Of a stretch of 64,000 nucleotides of DNA, positions 46,153-54,866 are shown piece after piece. A program made the position numbers and the translations under genes. Position 1 is the stretch's first letter, and the number at the start of each line of letters is the position of its first letter. The notes beneath the pieces are model-generated. The model did not search any database. It saw only the letters and a program-made list of their open reading frames with translations, and had not been told where the DNA came from. The stretch is from Antrihabitans stalactiti. GTDB taxonomy: Bacteria; Actinomycetota; Actinomycetes; Mycobacteriales; Mycobacteriaceae. The stretch spans positions 62,001 to 126,000 of the forward strand of contig NZ_VCQU01000006.1 in assembly GCF_012932915.1 (NCBI RefSeq). The letters run 5' to 3'.

Positions 46153-48596
46153 TCGGTAACGGTCACCCCGGCGCCGCCTGAAACGACCCGCTCCAGGGCG
46201 CGCAAGTCCTCTTCGATCTGCCGGAACAGCCAGTAAGCCAACACGAACGCGAAGATGCCGCCTACGCACAGGACGCGCACCGCGAAGATGACCTTCGGAA
46301 TGTCGGCGGGGTCGAGGAACGTCACGCCTGCCACGCCAAGCAGTGGGATCGACGCGGCGACTGCAAGGTAGAGATTGCTGCGCCGATCGAGACTACGGAG
46401 GAGCTTGGCGTCTTCCGCGCTCGTACCGCCATAGGTCAGGAAGATCGGGTAGAGGCAGCGGATGACGAAAAAGTTCATCAGGAAGAACGGGTAGGCGACG
46501 GCGATCGCACCACAGACCGCCAGCGACGCGATGAAGTGCACATACGCATCGGCGGGGATGTTCCCCGACACAGCCTGCAAGGTAATCGGGAACGCAATGC
46601 CTGCAATCACCCACAGGCCGAACGCCACGATGCAGAGGTAGTCGCCAGCGCGGGTGGAGTCTCGACGAGCGCGAGCCAAGGTTGCCGCGTCGAACGTCTT
46701 ACCTACGCGAAGACCGTGCGGGACGATCAGCAAATACCGGCACAGATAGGTGATCAGCAGCGCCCCGAGGGGAAAGAACGTCAGGTTGATCACCTGCGTG
46801 ATCACGGTGAACTGGTGTTGAGCGTCTGCATCGAGCTTGCTGATGATCAAGGTCTGGTTGTGATGGATGTTGTACAGACTGGCCAGCAGGTTCGGGATGC
46901 CCATCGCCATCGCAGCGATCAGGAAGCTCACGCGCCGCAGCCGTAACCGCCAGCTATGCGGTGGTGGATCAACGAGATCACGGGCGCGCTGGTCCATGCA
47001 GAGGTCGAGCTGCTTGGCCAGTTCGTTTCCGGACGCCCAGCGGTCCTCGCGGTCGGGCGCGAGGCAGGTGGTCAGGACCCGGCGCAACGCTGCCGGGCAA
47101 TCCGGCGGCAGGAAGTCGTAGGCATTGGCCGCCAGCCCATTGGTGCGACGGTCGATCATCGCGTCCAAGGTGGTCGCGTCGCCGCCTATCGCTCCTTGGT
47201 CGTCGAAAGGTTTGCGGCCGGTGAGCAGCTCCCACAGCACGATGCCCAGCGAGTAGATGTCGCTCCGCGTGTCCAGCTCGGCAGCAGTGGTGTCGCGACT
47301 GGGATGGCACGCTTCCAATTGCTCGGGCGACATGTACGAAAGCGATCCGCCGAAGTACGCGACCGGGCTTGCGCCGCCGACGTTCCGGCTGAAACTGATG
47401 TTGAAATCGGCGAGCTTCGGTACGCCCTCCGAGGTGAGCAGAACATTGGCAGGCTTCACGTCACGATGCAGAACGCCGCGGCCGTCTGCGTATGCGAGCG
47501 CCTCGGCAAGTCGACGACCGAGCCAGGCGACAGTCTCCGGCCAGGACAGGCGCGCGATCTCGGCACGCACGCTGGAATCGGTCGGCCGGATCTCGCCCTT
47601 CTCCTCCATCGCGGCGTCGACCGCGTCGAGCAGCAGTCGTCCGCTCCGCTTCGCTTGTGGGGTCTCCCTGACCCACTTGAGCACACTCAGCAGAGTCCCG
47701 CCGGGCAGGAACTGCATGTAGAGCAACTTCAAGCTCTGCTCGTCGATCAGTCGCTGATCGAAGACCCGGACGATGTAGTCGTGGTCGAGCTGGGCCAACG
47801 TCTGCGGCTCGGAACCGTGGTCGGCCGAGATCTTGACGGCAACGAGCCGCTGCATCGACCGTTGTCGCGCGAGAAAAACGCGCGCAAACGCGCCGGCGCC
47901 GAGCGTGGTCAGTAGGTCGAAATCGTCGATCGAATCACCGACGGCGATGTCATCGATATCCTTCGGCTTGTCCGGTGTCGCCAGCGACGTCTCCCTGAAC
48001 GCGCCCGTACCGTGCGGTGTGGCGGTGGCTCGCGTCCCGTCCCTGTCGTAATCGGCATCATCGGCGTATCCGGTCGCTTCATCGCTGAAGGCAGTGGGTT
48101 CGTCGCCGAACGCAGTCGGTTCGTCGAGGTAGCCGGTCGGTTCGTCGGCGAAGGCGGTGGGTTCATCGAGGTAGCCGGTTGGTTCGTCGATGTCGGCTGC
48201 TGCGACGGTAGATGGGTCGTCGTCGGTGTTCAGCAGCTCGCGAAGCCGATCTGCTTGCGCCGGGTACTCGACGAGGTAGTCACGCGCATCGACTCGCTCG
48301 CCACTATGCCGCCGGACCACGAACTCCTCGTAGATGAGGCTTGCAGGCAGTGTTTCGGGGCTGAGTTCGGGAAACTCGTCGCAGTATGCAGCCAACCGTT
48401 TGCGTGAACCGGCTCGTAACCAGCGATTACGCAGGTCCACGCTGATCAGATCGACGAGTGCCGCGCGCCGAATTTCCGCTGTCTGAGGCACGAATTTGGA
48501 CAGGTCGGGGGGCGCGGTCGCGGTTTGCCACGCCGCGAGGAAGTCGTTGACGACGGTCGACTGAACCTCTCGACCGTCGATTGGGTCCGCGCTCAT
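46149..48596 (-). CDS. Serine/threonine kinase with six-helix membrane tail, paralogue B (DFN-type)
   Basis: An 815-residue paralogue with the same plan: N-terminal helical domain (1-125), linker, kinase domain (about 223-555) and six membrane helices. Lys255, HRDVKPAN (Asp379) and DFN (397-399) are visible. The linker holds six copies of a 7-residue repeat (DEPTGYL/DEPTAFx, residues 137-178), each offering a Thr after two acidic residues. This is the longest of the four because of that linker. ATGA overlaps on both sides couple it to paralogues C and A. Confidence 0.9.
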   Translation of the reverse strand: MSADPIDGREVQSTVVNDFLAAWQTATAPPDLSKFVPQTAEIRRAALVDLISVDLRNRWLRAGSRKRLAAYCDEFPELSPETLPASLIYEEFVVRRHSGERVDARDYLVEYPAQADRLRELLNTDDDPSTVAAADIDEPTGYLDEPTAFADEPTGYLDEPTAFGDEPTAFSDEATGYADDADYDRDGTRATATPHGTGAFRETSLATPDKPKDIDDIAVGDSIDDFDLLTTLGAGAFARVFLARQRSMQRLVAVKISADHGSEPQTLAQLDHDYIVRVFDQRLIDEQSLKLLYMQFLPGGTLLSVLKWVRETPQAKRSGRLLLDAVDAAMEEKGEIRPTDSSVRAEIARLSWPETVAWLGRRLAEALAYADGRGVLHRDVKPANVLLTSEGVPKLADFNISFSRNVGGASPVAYFGGSLSYMSPEQLEACHPSRDTTAAELDTRSDIYSLGIVLWELLTGRKPFDDQGAIGGDATTLDAMIDRRTNGLAANAYDFLPPDCPAALRRVLTTCLAPDREDRWASGNELAKQLDLCMDQRARDLVDPPPHSWRLRLRRVSFLIAAMAMGIPNLLASLYNIHHNQTLIISKLDADAQHQFTVITQVINLTFFPLGALLITYLCRYLLIVPHGLRVGKTFDAATLARARRDSTRAGDYLCIVAFGLWVIAGIAFPITLQAVSGNIPADAYVHFIASLAVCGAIAVAYPFFLMNFFVIRCLYPIFLTYGGTSAEDAKLLRSLDRRSNLYLAVAASIPLLGVAGVTFLDPADIPKVIFAVRVLCVGGIFAFVLAYWLFRQIEEDLRALERVVSGGAGVTVTE
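48063..48188 (-). repeat. Tandem 21-bp repeat encoding DEPT-type heptads in kinase B
   Basis: Six in-frame 21-bp units encode DEPTGYL, DEPTAFA, DEPTGYL, DEPTAFG, DEPTAFS and DEATGYA. The units lie in the linker between the N-terminal and kinase domains. Confidence 0.9.
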
Positions 48597-50896
48597 GTGT
48601 TGCCTATCGGGTCCTGCTGTCGAGACGTGACGCGCTCCAGGGCGATCAAGTCACCTTCCACTTTACGAAACAGCCAATACGCGCCGATGAACGCCACAAC
48701 ACCGACGATCGACAGCGTGCGAATCGGTCCGATCACCGCACCGATTTCATCGAGTGGAATGAACGTAGCGCCTGCGACGCCCACAAGTGGCACCGCGGCG
48801 GCGACAGCTAGGTAACGGACGCTTCGCCGATGCAGCCCCTCCATCAATTCCGAGTCGTGGCCGGACACCTCACCGTGCGGCAGAAATGTCGGATACAGGC
48901 AGCGCACGGCGTAGAAGGACACGAGAAAGAACGGGTAGACAACCGCGACAGCTGCACATATGACCGCCGACGCGAACGCGTACACATAGCCCCGGATCGG
49001 GACGTCACCCATTCCGATCCACATCGCACCGGCCCAACACACACAGCAGACAATCCAGATCGCGAACAACACGGCGACCACGCGGTCGCCAAGCAACAAT
49101 GCGTCGGTTCTGGCGCGTGCCAATGTTCTTGGGCTGTATATCTTTCCGCGGCGGAGCCCCTGTGGCACCAGTACCAGGTAGCGCCGCATGTAGAAAATCA
49201 CGAACGCACCGAGTGGAAACGCAACTCCCATCACGATCAGCCAGACGACGTCGAACCGATGTGGTGGTGCACCCATCAGTTCGTCGACGATGAGAGCCCT
49301 GTCGGTGTGATATTTCAGGTAGGCGGCGAGCGCGTTCGGTACGACAACGCCGAGTTCCATGATGAGGATCGACCACGGACGCAGTAACAAGCGCCAGCTG
49401 CCGGGAGGTGGGTCGACGAGGTCACGCGCATGTGCGTCGAGGCAGAGGTCGAATTGCGACGCGAGCTCGGCACCGCTGGACCAGCGATCGTTCGGATTCG
49501 GCTCCAGGCAGGTCAGCAGAATTCGTCGAAGAGTCTGCGGGGTATCCGGCGGCAACGATGCGAGCGCGTCGGAGCCTATGCCGTGCAGGCGACAACCGAG
49601 CATCGAGTCGATCGTCGTGGCGTCGCCCGGCTCGGTTCCGCTCTGCGGCTCCAGATCACCGAACGGACGCCGACCGGTGAGGAGTTCCCACAGGACGACG
49701 CCGAGGGAGTAGATGTCGCTTCGAGTGTCGAGATCTGCCGCGCCAGTGCGCTTTCCGGGATGGCAGGCCTCCAACTGTTCGGGGGACATGTAGGAAAGTG
49801 AGCCGCCGAAGTACGCGGTTGCGCCCGCGCCTTTGCTGCTGCCGGAGAAGCTGATGTTGAAGTCGGCGAGCTTGGGGACACCTTCGGCGGTGAGCAGAAC
49901 GTTGGCCGGTTTGATGTCGCGGTGCAGCACGTTATGGCGACCAGCGTAATCGAGCGCTTCGGCGAGGCGCCGCCCGAGCCAAGCGATGGTCTCGGGCCAA
50001 GACAGGTTGGCGAGTTCGGTGCGAATCGAGGAGTCGGTCGGGCGCAGCTCACCTTTGGCTTCCATCGCTTCGTCGATCGCGTCGAGGAGGAGTTGGCCGG
50101 TGCGTCCGGCAGTCCAGGTGGTCTTGCGGAGTTTGTGCAGGACGCCGAGCAAGGTTCCGCCGGGGAGGTACTGCATGTAGAGCAGACGCAGGCCTTCCTC
50201 GGGTAACACTCGCTGGTCGAAGACGCGAACGATGTAATCGTGATCGAGTTGAGCCAGCGTTTGGGGCTCGGTGCCGTGGTCCTCGCTGATCTTCACGGCT
50301 ACGAGGCGTTGCATGGACCGTTGCCGGGCGAGAAACACCCGGGCGAAGGCCCCGCTGCCGAGGCCGGTGAGCAGATCGAACTCGTCCACCCGCTGACCGA
50401 CTCCCACGTCGTCGAGCGCATCGGTCCGGCGTGGCTGCACCAGCGGTTCGGTCACTCGAGCCGTCGACGCGTCGTCGTGAATGTCGAGTAGGCGTTTCAG
50501 TCGGCCTGCCTGGACTGGGAATTCCTGTAGATACGCTTTCGAGTCCACGTGGTCACCGCTGCGCTTGCGGCACACGAATTCGTGTCTGATCAGATCGGGC
50601 GGTAGGCGATCGAGACGTAATTCAGGGAATTCAGCGCAGTATTCCGTGAGCCGTTTCGGTAGGCGCGCGTGCAGCCAGCGGTGTTCGAGATCGACGCGAA
50701 TCATGTCGATAAGCGCGGACCTGCGGATCGCGTCGGCGTCGGGGAGGAACGTATCGAAATCCGGTGGCAGCCCTGACGATTCCCATTCTGCAGAGAATTG
50801 GTCAACGACCTGTTGCGGAACGGCAGCGCTCGTTTCGCTCGCCTGCGCATCGAATTCGACGACAGATTTCGGCATCGCTTCACCGGCGCGCGCCAT
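48593..50896 (-). CDS. Serine/threonine kinase with six-helix membrane tail, paralogue C (DFN-type)
   Basis: A 767-residue paralogue and the first gene of the three-kinase operon. Same plan as A and B: N-terminal helical domain (about 25-140), kinase domain (about 172-505; SGAFARV, Lys202, HRDIKPAN with Asp327, DFN 345-347), six membrane helices. The ATG at 50896 is used, but it lacks a clear ribosome-binding site; a second ATG at 50875 is possible. Its stop overlaps the start of B (ATGA). Upstream lies palindromic repeat copy 4 and the divergent amidase gene. Confidence 0.88.
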   Translation of the reverse strand: MARAGEAMPKSVVEFDAQASETSAAVPQQVVDQFSAEWESSGLPPDFDTFLPDADAIRRSALIDMIRVDLEHRWLHARLPKRLTEYCAEFPELRLDRLPPDLIRHEFVCRKRSGDHVDSKAYLQEFPVQAGRLKRLLDIHDDASTARVTEPLVQPRRTDALDDVGVGQRVDEFDLLTGLGSGAFARVFLARQRSMQRLVAVKISEDHGTEPQTLAQLDHDYIVRVFDQRVLPEEGLRLLYMQYLPGGTLLGVLHKLRKTTWTAGRTGQLLLDAIDEAMEAKGELRPTDSSIRTELANLSWPETIAWLGRRLAEALDYAGRHNVLHRDIKPANVLLTAEGVPKLADFNISFSGSSKGAGATAYFGGSLSYMSPEQLEACHPGKRTGAADLDTRSDIYSLGVVLWELLTGRRPFGDLEPQSGTEPGDATTIDSMLGCRLHGIGSDALASLPPDTPQTLRRILLTCLEPNPNDRWSSGAELASQFDLCLDAHARDLVDPPPGSWRLLLRPWSILIMELGVVVPNALAAYLKYHTDRALIVDELMGAPPHRFDVVWLIVMGVAFPLGAFVIFYMRRYLVLVPQGLRRGKIYSPRTLARARTDALLLGDRVVAVLFAIWIVCCVCWAGAMWIGMGDVPIRGYVYAFASAVICAAVAVVYPFFLVSFYAVRCLYPTFLPHGEVSGHDSELMEGLHRRSVRYLAVAAAVPLVGVAGATFIPLDEIGAVIGPIRTLSIVGVVAFIGAYWLFRKVEGDLIALERVTSRQQDPIGNT

Positions 50897-50978
50897 GGTC
50901 AATCAGGCTGACCGGGTGGGGATCGTCGGCGGTTTCCGTAACGCATATCAAATGATAACTTGCGGCAGTCCACAGGCT

Positions 50979-51018
50979 GTGAGTCTTTTAGGAGTCCAGG
51001 GACTCCTAAAAGACTCAC
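50979..51018. repeat. Palindromic repeat, copy 4
   Basis: The arms 50979-50997 and 51000-51018 form a perfect 19-bp stem around AG. It lies between divergent genes (kinase C and the amidase), 27 nt before the amidase start, so it cannot be a terminator of either. Confidence 0.9.
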
Positions 51019-51045
51019 GACCCCTAGTGAAGGCATAGTGGAGTT

Positions 51046-52392
51046 ATGGAGATCGATCTCGCTTTCACGGCTGCCCAGATCGCAGCCGATGTGCGATCAG
51101 GCCGGCGCAACCCCAGCGATGCGGTGCGAGAAGCGTTGGCGCGCATCGAGAAGCTGGACGGTCAGGTCGGCGCGTTCGTCCACGTCCGTGCTGCGGAGGC
51201 CCTCGCCGAAGCCGAAAAGCTTGCTGGCAGAGCAGATCTCGCCACCCTGCCACTTGCGGGTGTGCCGGTGGCGATCAAGGAGAACTTGGCGGTCACCGGT
51301 GTGCCGACTCGCTCGGGATCACGTGCGACGTCGGCCGAACCGCCGACCAGCGACCACGAGGTGGTCGCCAGGGTCCGCGCTGCAGGCGCCATCGTGGTCG
51401 GCACGACCGCAATGCCTGAGCTGGGGATCTTCGGCACCACGGACTCCAGTACTCAGATCACCCGCAACCCCTGGAACCCGGACCGGTCGGCAGGCGGCTC
51501 CTCCGGAGGATCGGCCGCGGCGGTCGCTGCCGGGATGGTGCCGATTGCAGTGGGCAACGACGGTATGGGATCGGTACGGCTCCCTGCCGCGTGCTGCGGA
51601 GTGGTCGGATTGAAGCCGGGCGCGGGATTGGTGCCTGCCGGAGTCGGCGTCAACGACTGGTTGGGAATGGCCGAGAACGGACCGCTCGCCACCACGGTCG
51701 ACGACGTCGCGCTGCTGGCGTCGGTGCTCGCCGACCGTCGGGAGCTCAGCGGAGTGCCGGACATCGGCAAGGTCCGCATCGGGCTTGCCGTCGGTTCACC
51801 GATCGCGTTCCTTCGCGTCGATCGGCACTGGCTCGCCGCGGCACGGACGGCGGCCTCGGTCCTCGTATCGGCTGGTCACCTGGTCGAAACGACCCAGTTG
51901 CCGTATCCCGCCAACCCACTCGGAATGATCGCCCGCTGGACCGAGTCGGTCGCTGCCGACGCCGAGGGGCTCGACGCAAAGCTGCTGCAGAAGCGCAGCC
52001 GGTGGCACGCCGCGCTGGGAAGAATCAGCCGCAAAATTGGCTTGTTCAAGCTCGATCAAGTCGTCGCGCTCAATGCCAAGCTCGAAGAGTTCTTCGCCGA
52101 CTACGACGTCGTGCTGACGCCTACGCTGCTGCAGTCACCGCCCGCGGCGGAGCGGTGGAGTGAAAAGTCGTGGCTGGCGAACATCTGGAGCAATGCCAAG
52201 TACGGCGCATTCGCGCCGTTGTGGAACTTCGTCGGCTTACCCGCAGCCAGTGTCCCGGTGGGAATTCATCCGGTCAGCAAGACGCCGCTCGCGGTGCAGA
52301 TTGCTGGGCCGCGCGGCGCCGAGGCGAGAATTCTGGCGCTCGCCGCTCAACTCGAACAGCGCAATCCGTGGGTCCGCACCGCACCCTTGTGA
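51046..52392 (+). CDS. Amidase-signature family amidase
   Basis: A 448-residue hydrolase with the complete Ser-cisSer-Lys triad: Lys in [11 protein letters not shown], cis-Ser in [11 protein letters not shown], and nucleophile Ser in [13 protein letters not shown]. It would hydrolyse an amide to acid plus ammonia or amine. Relatives include aryl amidases and GatA, but no gatB/gatC lies nearby, so a catabolic role is likely. The ATG at 51046 has GGAG before it. The TGA stop is part of palindromic repeat copy 5. Confidence 0.92.
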   Translation: MEIDLAFTAAQIAADVRSGRRNPSDAVREALARIEKLDGQVGAFVHVRAAEALAEAEKLAGRADLATLPLAGVPVAIKENLAVTGVPTRSGSRATSAEPPTSDHEVVARVRAAGAIVVGTTAMPELGIFGTTDSSTQITRNPWNPDRSAGGSSGGSAAAVAAGMVPIAVGNDGMGSVRLPAACCGVVGLKPGAGLVPAGVGVNDWLGMAENGPLATTVDDVALLASVLADRRELSGVPDIGKVRIGLAVGSPIAFLRVDRHWLAAARTAASVLVSAGHLVETTQLPYPANPLGMIARWTESVAADAEGLDAKLLQKRSRWHAALGRISRKIGLFKLDQVVALNAKLEEFFADYDVVLTPTLLQSPPAAERWSEKSWLANIWSNAKYGAFAPLWNFVGLPAASVPVGIHPVSKTPLAVQIAGPRGAEARILALAAQLEQRNPWVRTAPL

Positions 52393-52434
52393 GTCTTTTT
52401 GGAGTCTATGGACTCCTAAAAGACTCACAAGGGT
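52383..52434. repeat. Palindromic repeat, copy 5
   Basis: The arms 52389-52406 and 52411-52428 pair with one mismatch around a 4-nt spacer (TATG). Flanking bases extend the stem by six pairs (ACCCTT/AAGGGT). It lies between the convergent amidase and monooxygenase genes. Confidence 0.9.
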
Positions 52435-52440
52435 TGGTCG

Positions 52441-53895
52441 TCAGGACTTGCCGGAGAACTCCATCACGTCGTCCTGGATAGAGGCGTTCCGCAGATTCTT
52501 TCGGTCCGTGAAGAAGTTCATCTTCAACTTCCACGGCGCCTCGGAGCCCTGCTTCGGGAAGTTGTCGACCGAACGCAGCACGTAGTTTGCGGCGAAGTCG
52601 AGGAACGGTTCCTCGCCGACGTTCGGGTCACGTCGCGGGACCATGACCGTCTTGCCGTGCTTCTTCATGTGGGTGAGAAGGCGAACGGTGTACTCGCACA
52701 CCAGGTCTGCCTTCAAGGTCCACGACGCGTTCGTATATCCGACGACGAAAACGAAGTTCGGAATGCCACTGAGCATCATGCCTTTGTAGGCCATCGTTTC
52801 CGGCAGCTTGATGTCTTTGCCGTCGACCACCAACTGCAGACCACCGAAGGCGAGCAGGTTGAGGCCGGTGGCGGTGACGATGATGTCGGCTTCGAGTTCC
52901 TTGCCTGATTTCAATCGAAGGCCGGTCTTGGTGAAGGTGTCGATGTGGTCGGTCACGATGTCGACGGTGTGCTTGCGCAGCGCCTTGAAGAGGTCGCCGC
53001 TCGGGACCAAGCACAACCGCTGATCCCACGGGTCGTACTTGGGTTTGAAATGCGTGTCGAAGTCGACATCTTCGGGCAACTGACGCTCGAGCAGCTTGCG
53101 CAGGAAAAGTCGCGCTTCGTTCGGCCGACGGCGGCAGAACTCGTAGAAGCCGATGCTCACCGTCAGGTAGCGCGCGCGCACGGCCTTCGACGCCAGCCGC
53201 GACGGGAGCCGCTTGATCATCTGCTCGGCGATCGGATCCGTCGTCGGCTGGCTGATGATGTAGGTCGGCGAGCGCTGCAGCATGGTGACGTGCGCGGCAA
53301 CTTCGGCGAGGTTCGGAATCAGGGTCACTGCGGTCGCGCCCGAACCGATCACGATGACCCGCTTACCAGTGAAGTCGAGATCCTCCGGCCAGTGCTGCGG
53401 ATGGACGATCGTGCCTTCGTAGTCGTCGATGCCGGCGAAGTCGGGGGTGAAGCCACCGTCGTAGTTGTAGTAGCCGGAGGTCGACATCAGGAAATTGCAG
53501 GTGAGCTGCGACGTCTCGCCGGTGTCGGTGTGCTCGGTGGTGACGGTCCATTGTTCGTCGGTGCTGGACCACTCGGCGCGGATCGCCTTCCGGTGATAGC
53601 GGATGTGGTCGGTGACGCCGTTCTCCTCGGCCGCCTCCTCCAAGTAGGCGCGGATGTCGGCACCGTCGGCGATCGCCTTCTTGCCCTTCCAGGGCTTGAA
53701 GCGGTAGCCGAGGGTGTACATGTCCGAGTCCGACCGAATTCCGGGGTAGCGGAAGAGGTCCCACGTGCCGCCAAGGGTGTGGCGTGCTTCCAGCACGAGA
53801 TACGAGCGCTCGGGCAATCCCTTGCTGAGATGGACAGCAGCGCCGATGCCGGAGAGACCGGCGCCGACAATGATGTGATCGAAATGCTCAGTCAA
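52441..53895 (-). CDS. EthA-like flavin monooxygenase (type I Baeyer-Villiger)
   Basis: A 484-residue FAD/NADPH monooxygenase, close in motifs to mycobacterial EthA, which oxidises ketones and activates thioamide drugs. It has the FAD motif GAGLSGIGAA near residue 11, the Baeyer-Villiger fingerprint YEGTIVHPQHWP and the NADP motif IGSGATAV. It lies 43 nt behind an SRPBCC-fold gene on the same strand; no ethR-type TetR gene is beside it. The ring or ketone substrate is unknown. Confidence 0.92.
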   Translation of the reverse strand: MTEHFDHIIVGAGLSGIGAAVHLSKGLPERSYLVLEARHTLGGTWDLFRYPGIRSDSDMYTLGYRFKPWKGKKAIADGADIRAYLEEAAEENGVTDHIRYHRKAIRAEWSSTDEQWTVTTEHTDTGETSQLTCNFLMSTSGYYNYDGGFTPDFAGIDDYEGTIVHPQHWPEDLDFTGKRVIVIGSGATAVTLIPNLAEVAAHVTMLQRSPTYIISQPTTDPIAEQMIKRLPSRLASKAVRARYLTVSIGFYEFCRRRPNEARLFLRKLLERQLPEDVDFDTHFKPKYDPWDQRLCLVPSGDLFKALRKHTVDIVTDHIDTFTKTGLRLKSGKELEADIIVTATGLNLLAFGGLQLVVDGKDIKLPETMAYKGMMLSGIPNFVFVVGYTNASWTLKADLVCEYTVRLLTHMKKHGKTVMVPRRDPNVGEEPFLDFAANYVLRSVDNFPKQGSEAPWKLKMNFFTDRKNLRNASIQDDVMEFSGKS

Positions 53896-53938
53896 CGGGT
53901 CTCCTGAAGGTCGGCTACATTGCCCTCGCGAACGTCGC

Positions 53939-54595
53939 TCAGCATACGGTGTCTGCTTCGAGCACTCGCTTGAGATTCTGCAGAGTGATGTGCAAATTTC
54001 TGCGTTGAATCTCCCGACCGTTCAAGCCGTTTGCGGCGAAACGGTCGAGAGCTGGAATGACCGCGTCGGGCCACGGGCCGATCGACCAGGTCTCGGTGAC
54101 CAGCGTGGCGCCATCGGCAGTGGGTGCCAGCCGATAGGCCCAAGTGGCGATGGGAAATCGCAGGATCGGCTTTCCGGGCGGACCGATGGCGCGGACTTTG
54201 AACGCGAAACCCACGCCGGGTTCGGCCGATATCACCTTGCACCGGGTTGTCCAGGTGAGGCGCCCGCGTTTGTTGTGCCCGTCGAATTCCATTCCGACAT
54301 AGGGGCTGTCGTCGCCGAGGCGCAGTGTCGCACCGGTGTTTTCCGGGCTGACCGAGCCCATATTCTTGACGTCGCTGATTCGCGCGTAGACCGCTTCCGG
54401 TGGGGCTGCGATCACTATCTCGTCCGATACCGAAATCGTCTGCGGTCGCGACTTGTCTTTCGACAGGATCGCCCGCAAACCAGCCGGGACCGCGCGGCCG
54501 AGAGTGGTCAACGCGAGGTATGGCCGCAGCACCATTTTCTCGGCGGCCAATTCGGCTTCGCGCCAGCTGACGCCGTCCCATTCGTCATTGCCCAT
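53939..54595 (-). CDS. SRPBCC-fold (polyketide cyclase/START-like) protein
   Basis: A 218-residue protein with an N-terminal helical part and a START-like lipid-binding domain: DEIVIAAPPEAVYARISDVKNMGSVSPE starts the fold, and a long C-terminal helix (LQNLKRVLEAD) closes it. It may bind the hydrophobic substrate of the co-directional monooxygenase (inference). The ATG at 54595 has AAGGAGAA upstream. It diverges from the LysR gene, its probable regulator. Confidence 0.82.
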   Translation of the reverse strand: MGNDEWDGVSWREAELAAEKMVLRPYLALTTLGRAVPAGLRAILSKDKSRPQTISVSDEIVIAAPPEAVYARISDVKNMGSVSPENTGATLRLGDDSPYVGMEFDGHNKRGRLTWTTRCKVISAEPGVGFAFKVRAIGPPGKPILRFPIATWAYRLAPTADGATLVTETWSIGPWPDAVIPALDRFAANGLNGREIQRRNLHITLQNLKRVLEADTVC

Positions 54596-54851
54596 GATGT
54601 TCTCCTTATAACTGGTAGTCCCACGCGTCGGCGGCGAATCCCCACTCCTGCGCAACACTGTCGCGATCGCGCTGCTCGAGGGGAATAGGTGTTCGCACGG
54701 GCATTGTGAACTTCGGCGACTGGGCGACCACGGTAGTCAGCGTCAGTGCTGCATTCATATCCACACTCGTGACGGGGTCGAGCACTGGGCAGTGGCCCAG
54801 CTAGAGCAGAGCGTTACGTCCGGTACGAGTGGACGCACAGCCTCGCGTCTG

Positions 54852-54866
54852 ATAGCCATAAGCTAT
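54852..54866. promoter_or_regulatory. LysR-type T-N11-A site overlapping the lysR start
   Basis: ATAGC-CATAA-GCTAT is a perfect 5+5 inverted repeat in the T-N11-A format of LysR sites. Its last two bases are the first two of the lysR ATG, so bound protein would block translation initiation as well as transcription. Confidence 0.45.

Noticed and set aside
27187-52434. Treating the five palindromes as ordinary terminators
   Set aside because: Two copies lie between divergent genes, where no transcript ends, and all share one sequence, so a repeat family fits better.
52441-54595. A complete ethA-ethR style drug-activation locus
   Set aside because: The monooxygenase is EthA-like, but no TetR gene lies beside it; the nearest regulator is LysR and the partner is an SRPBCC protein.
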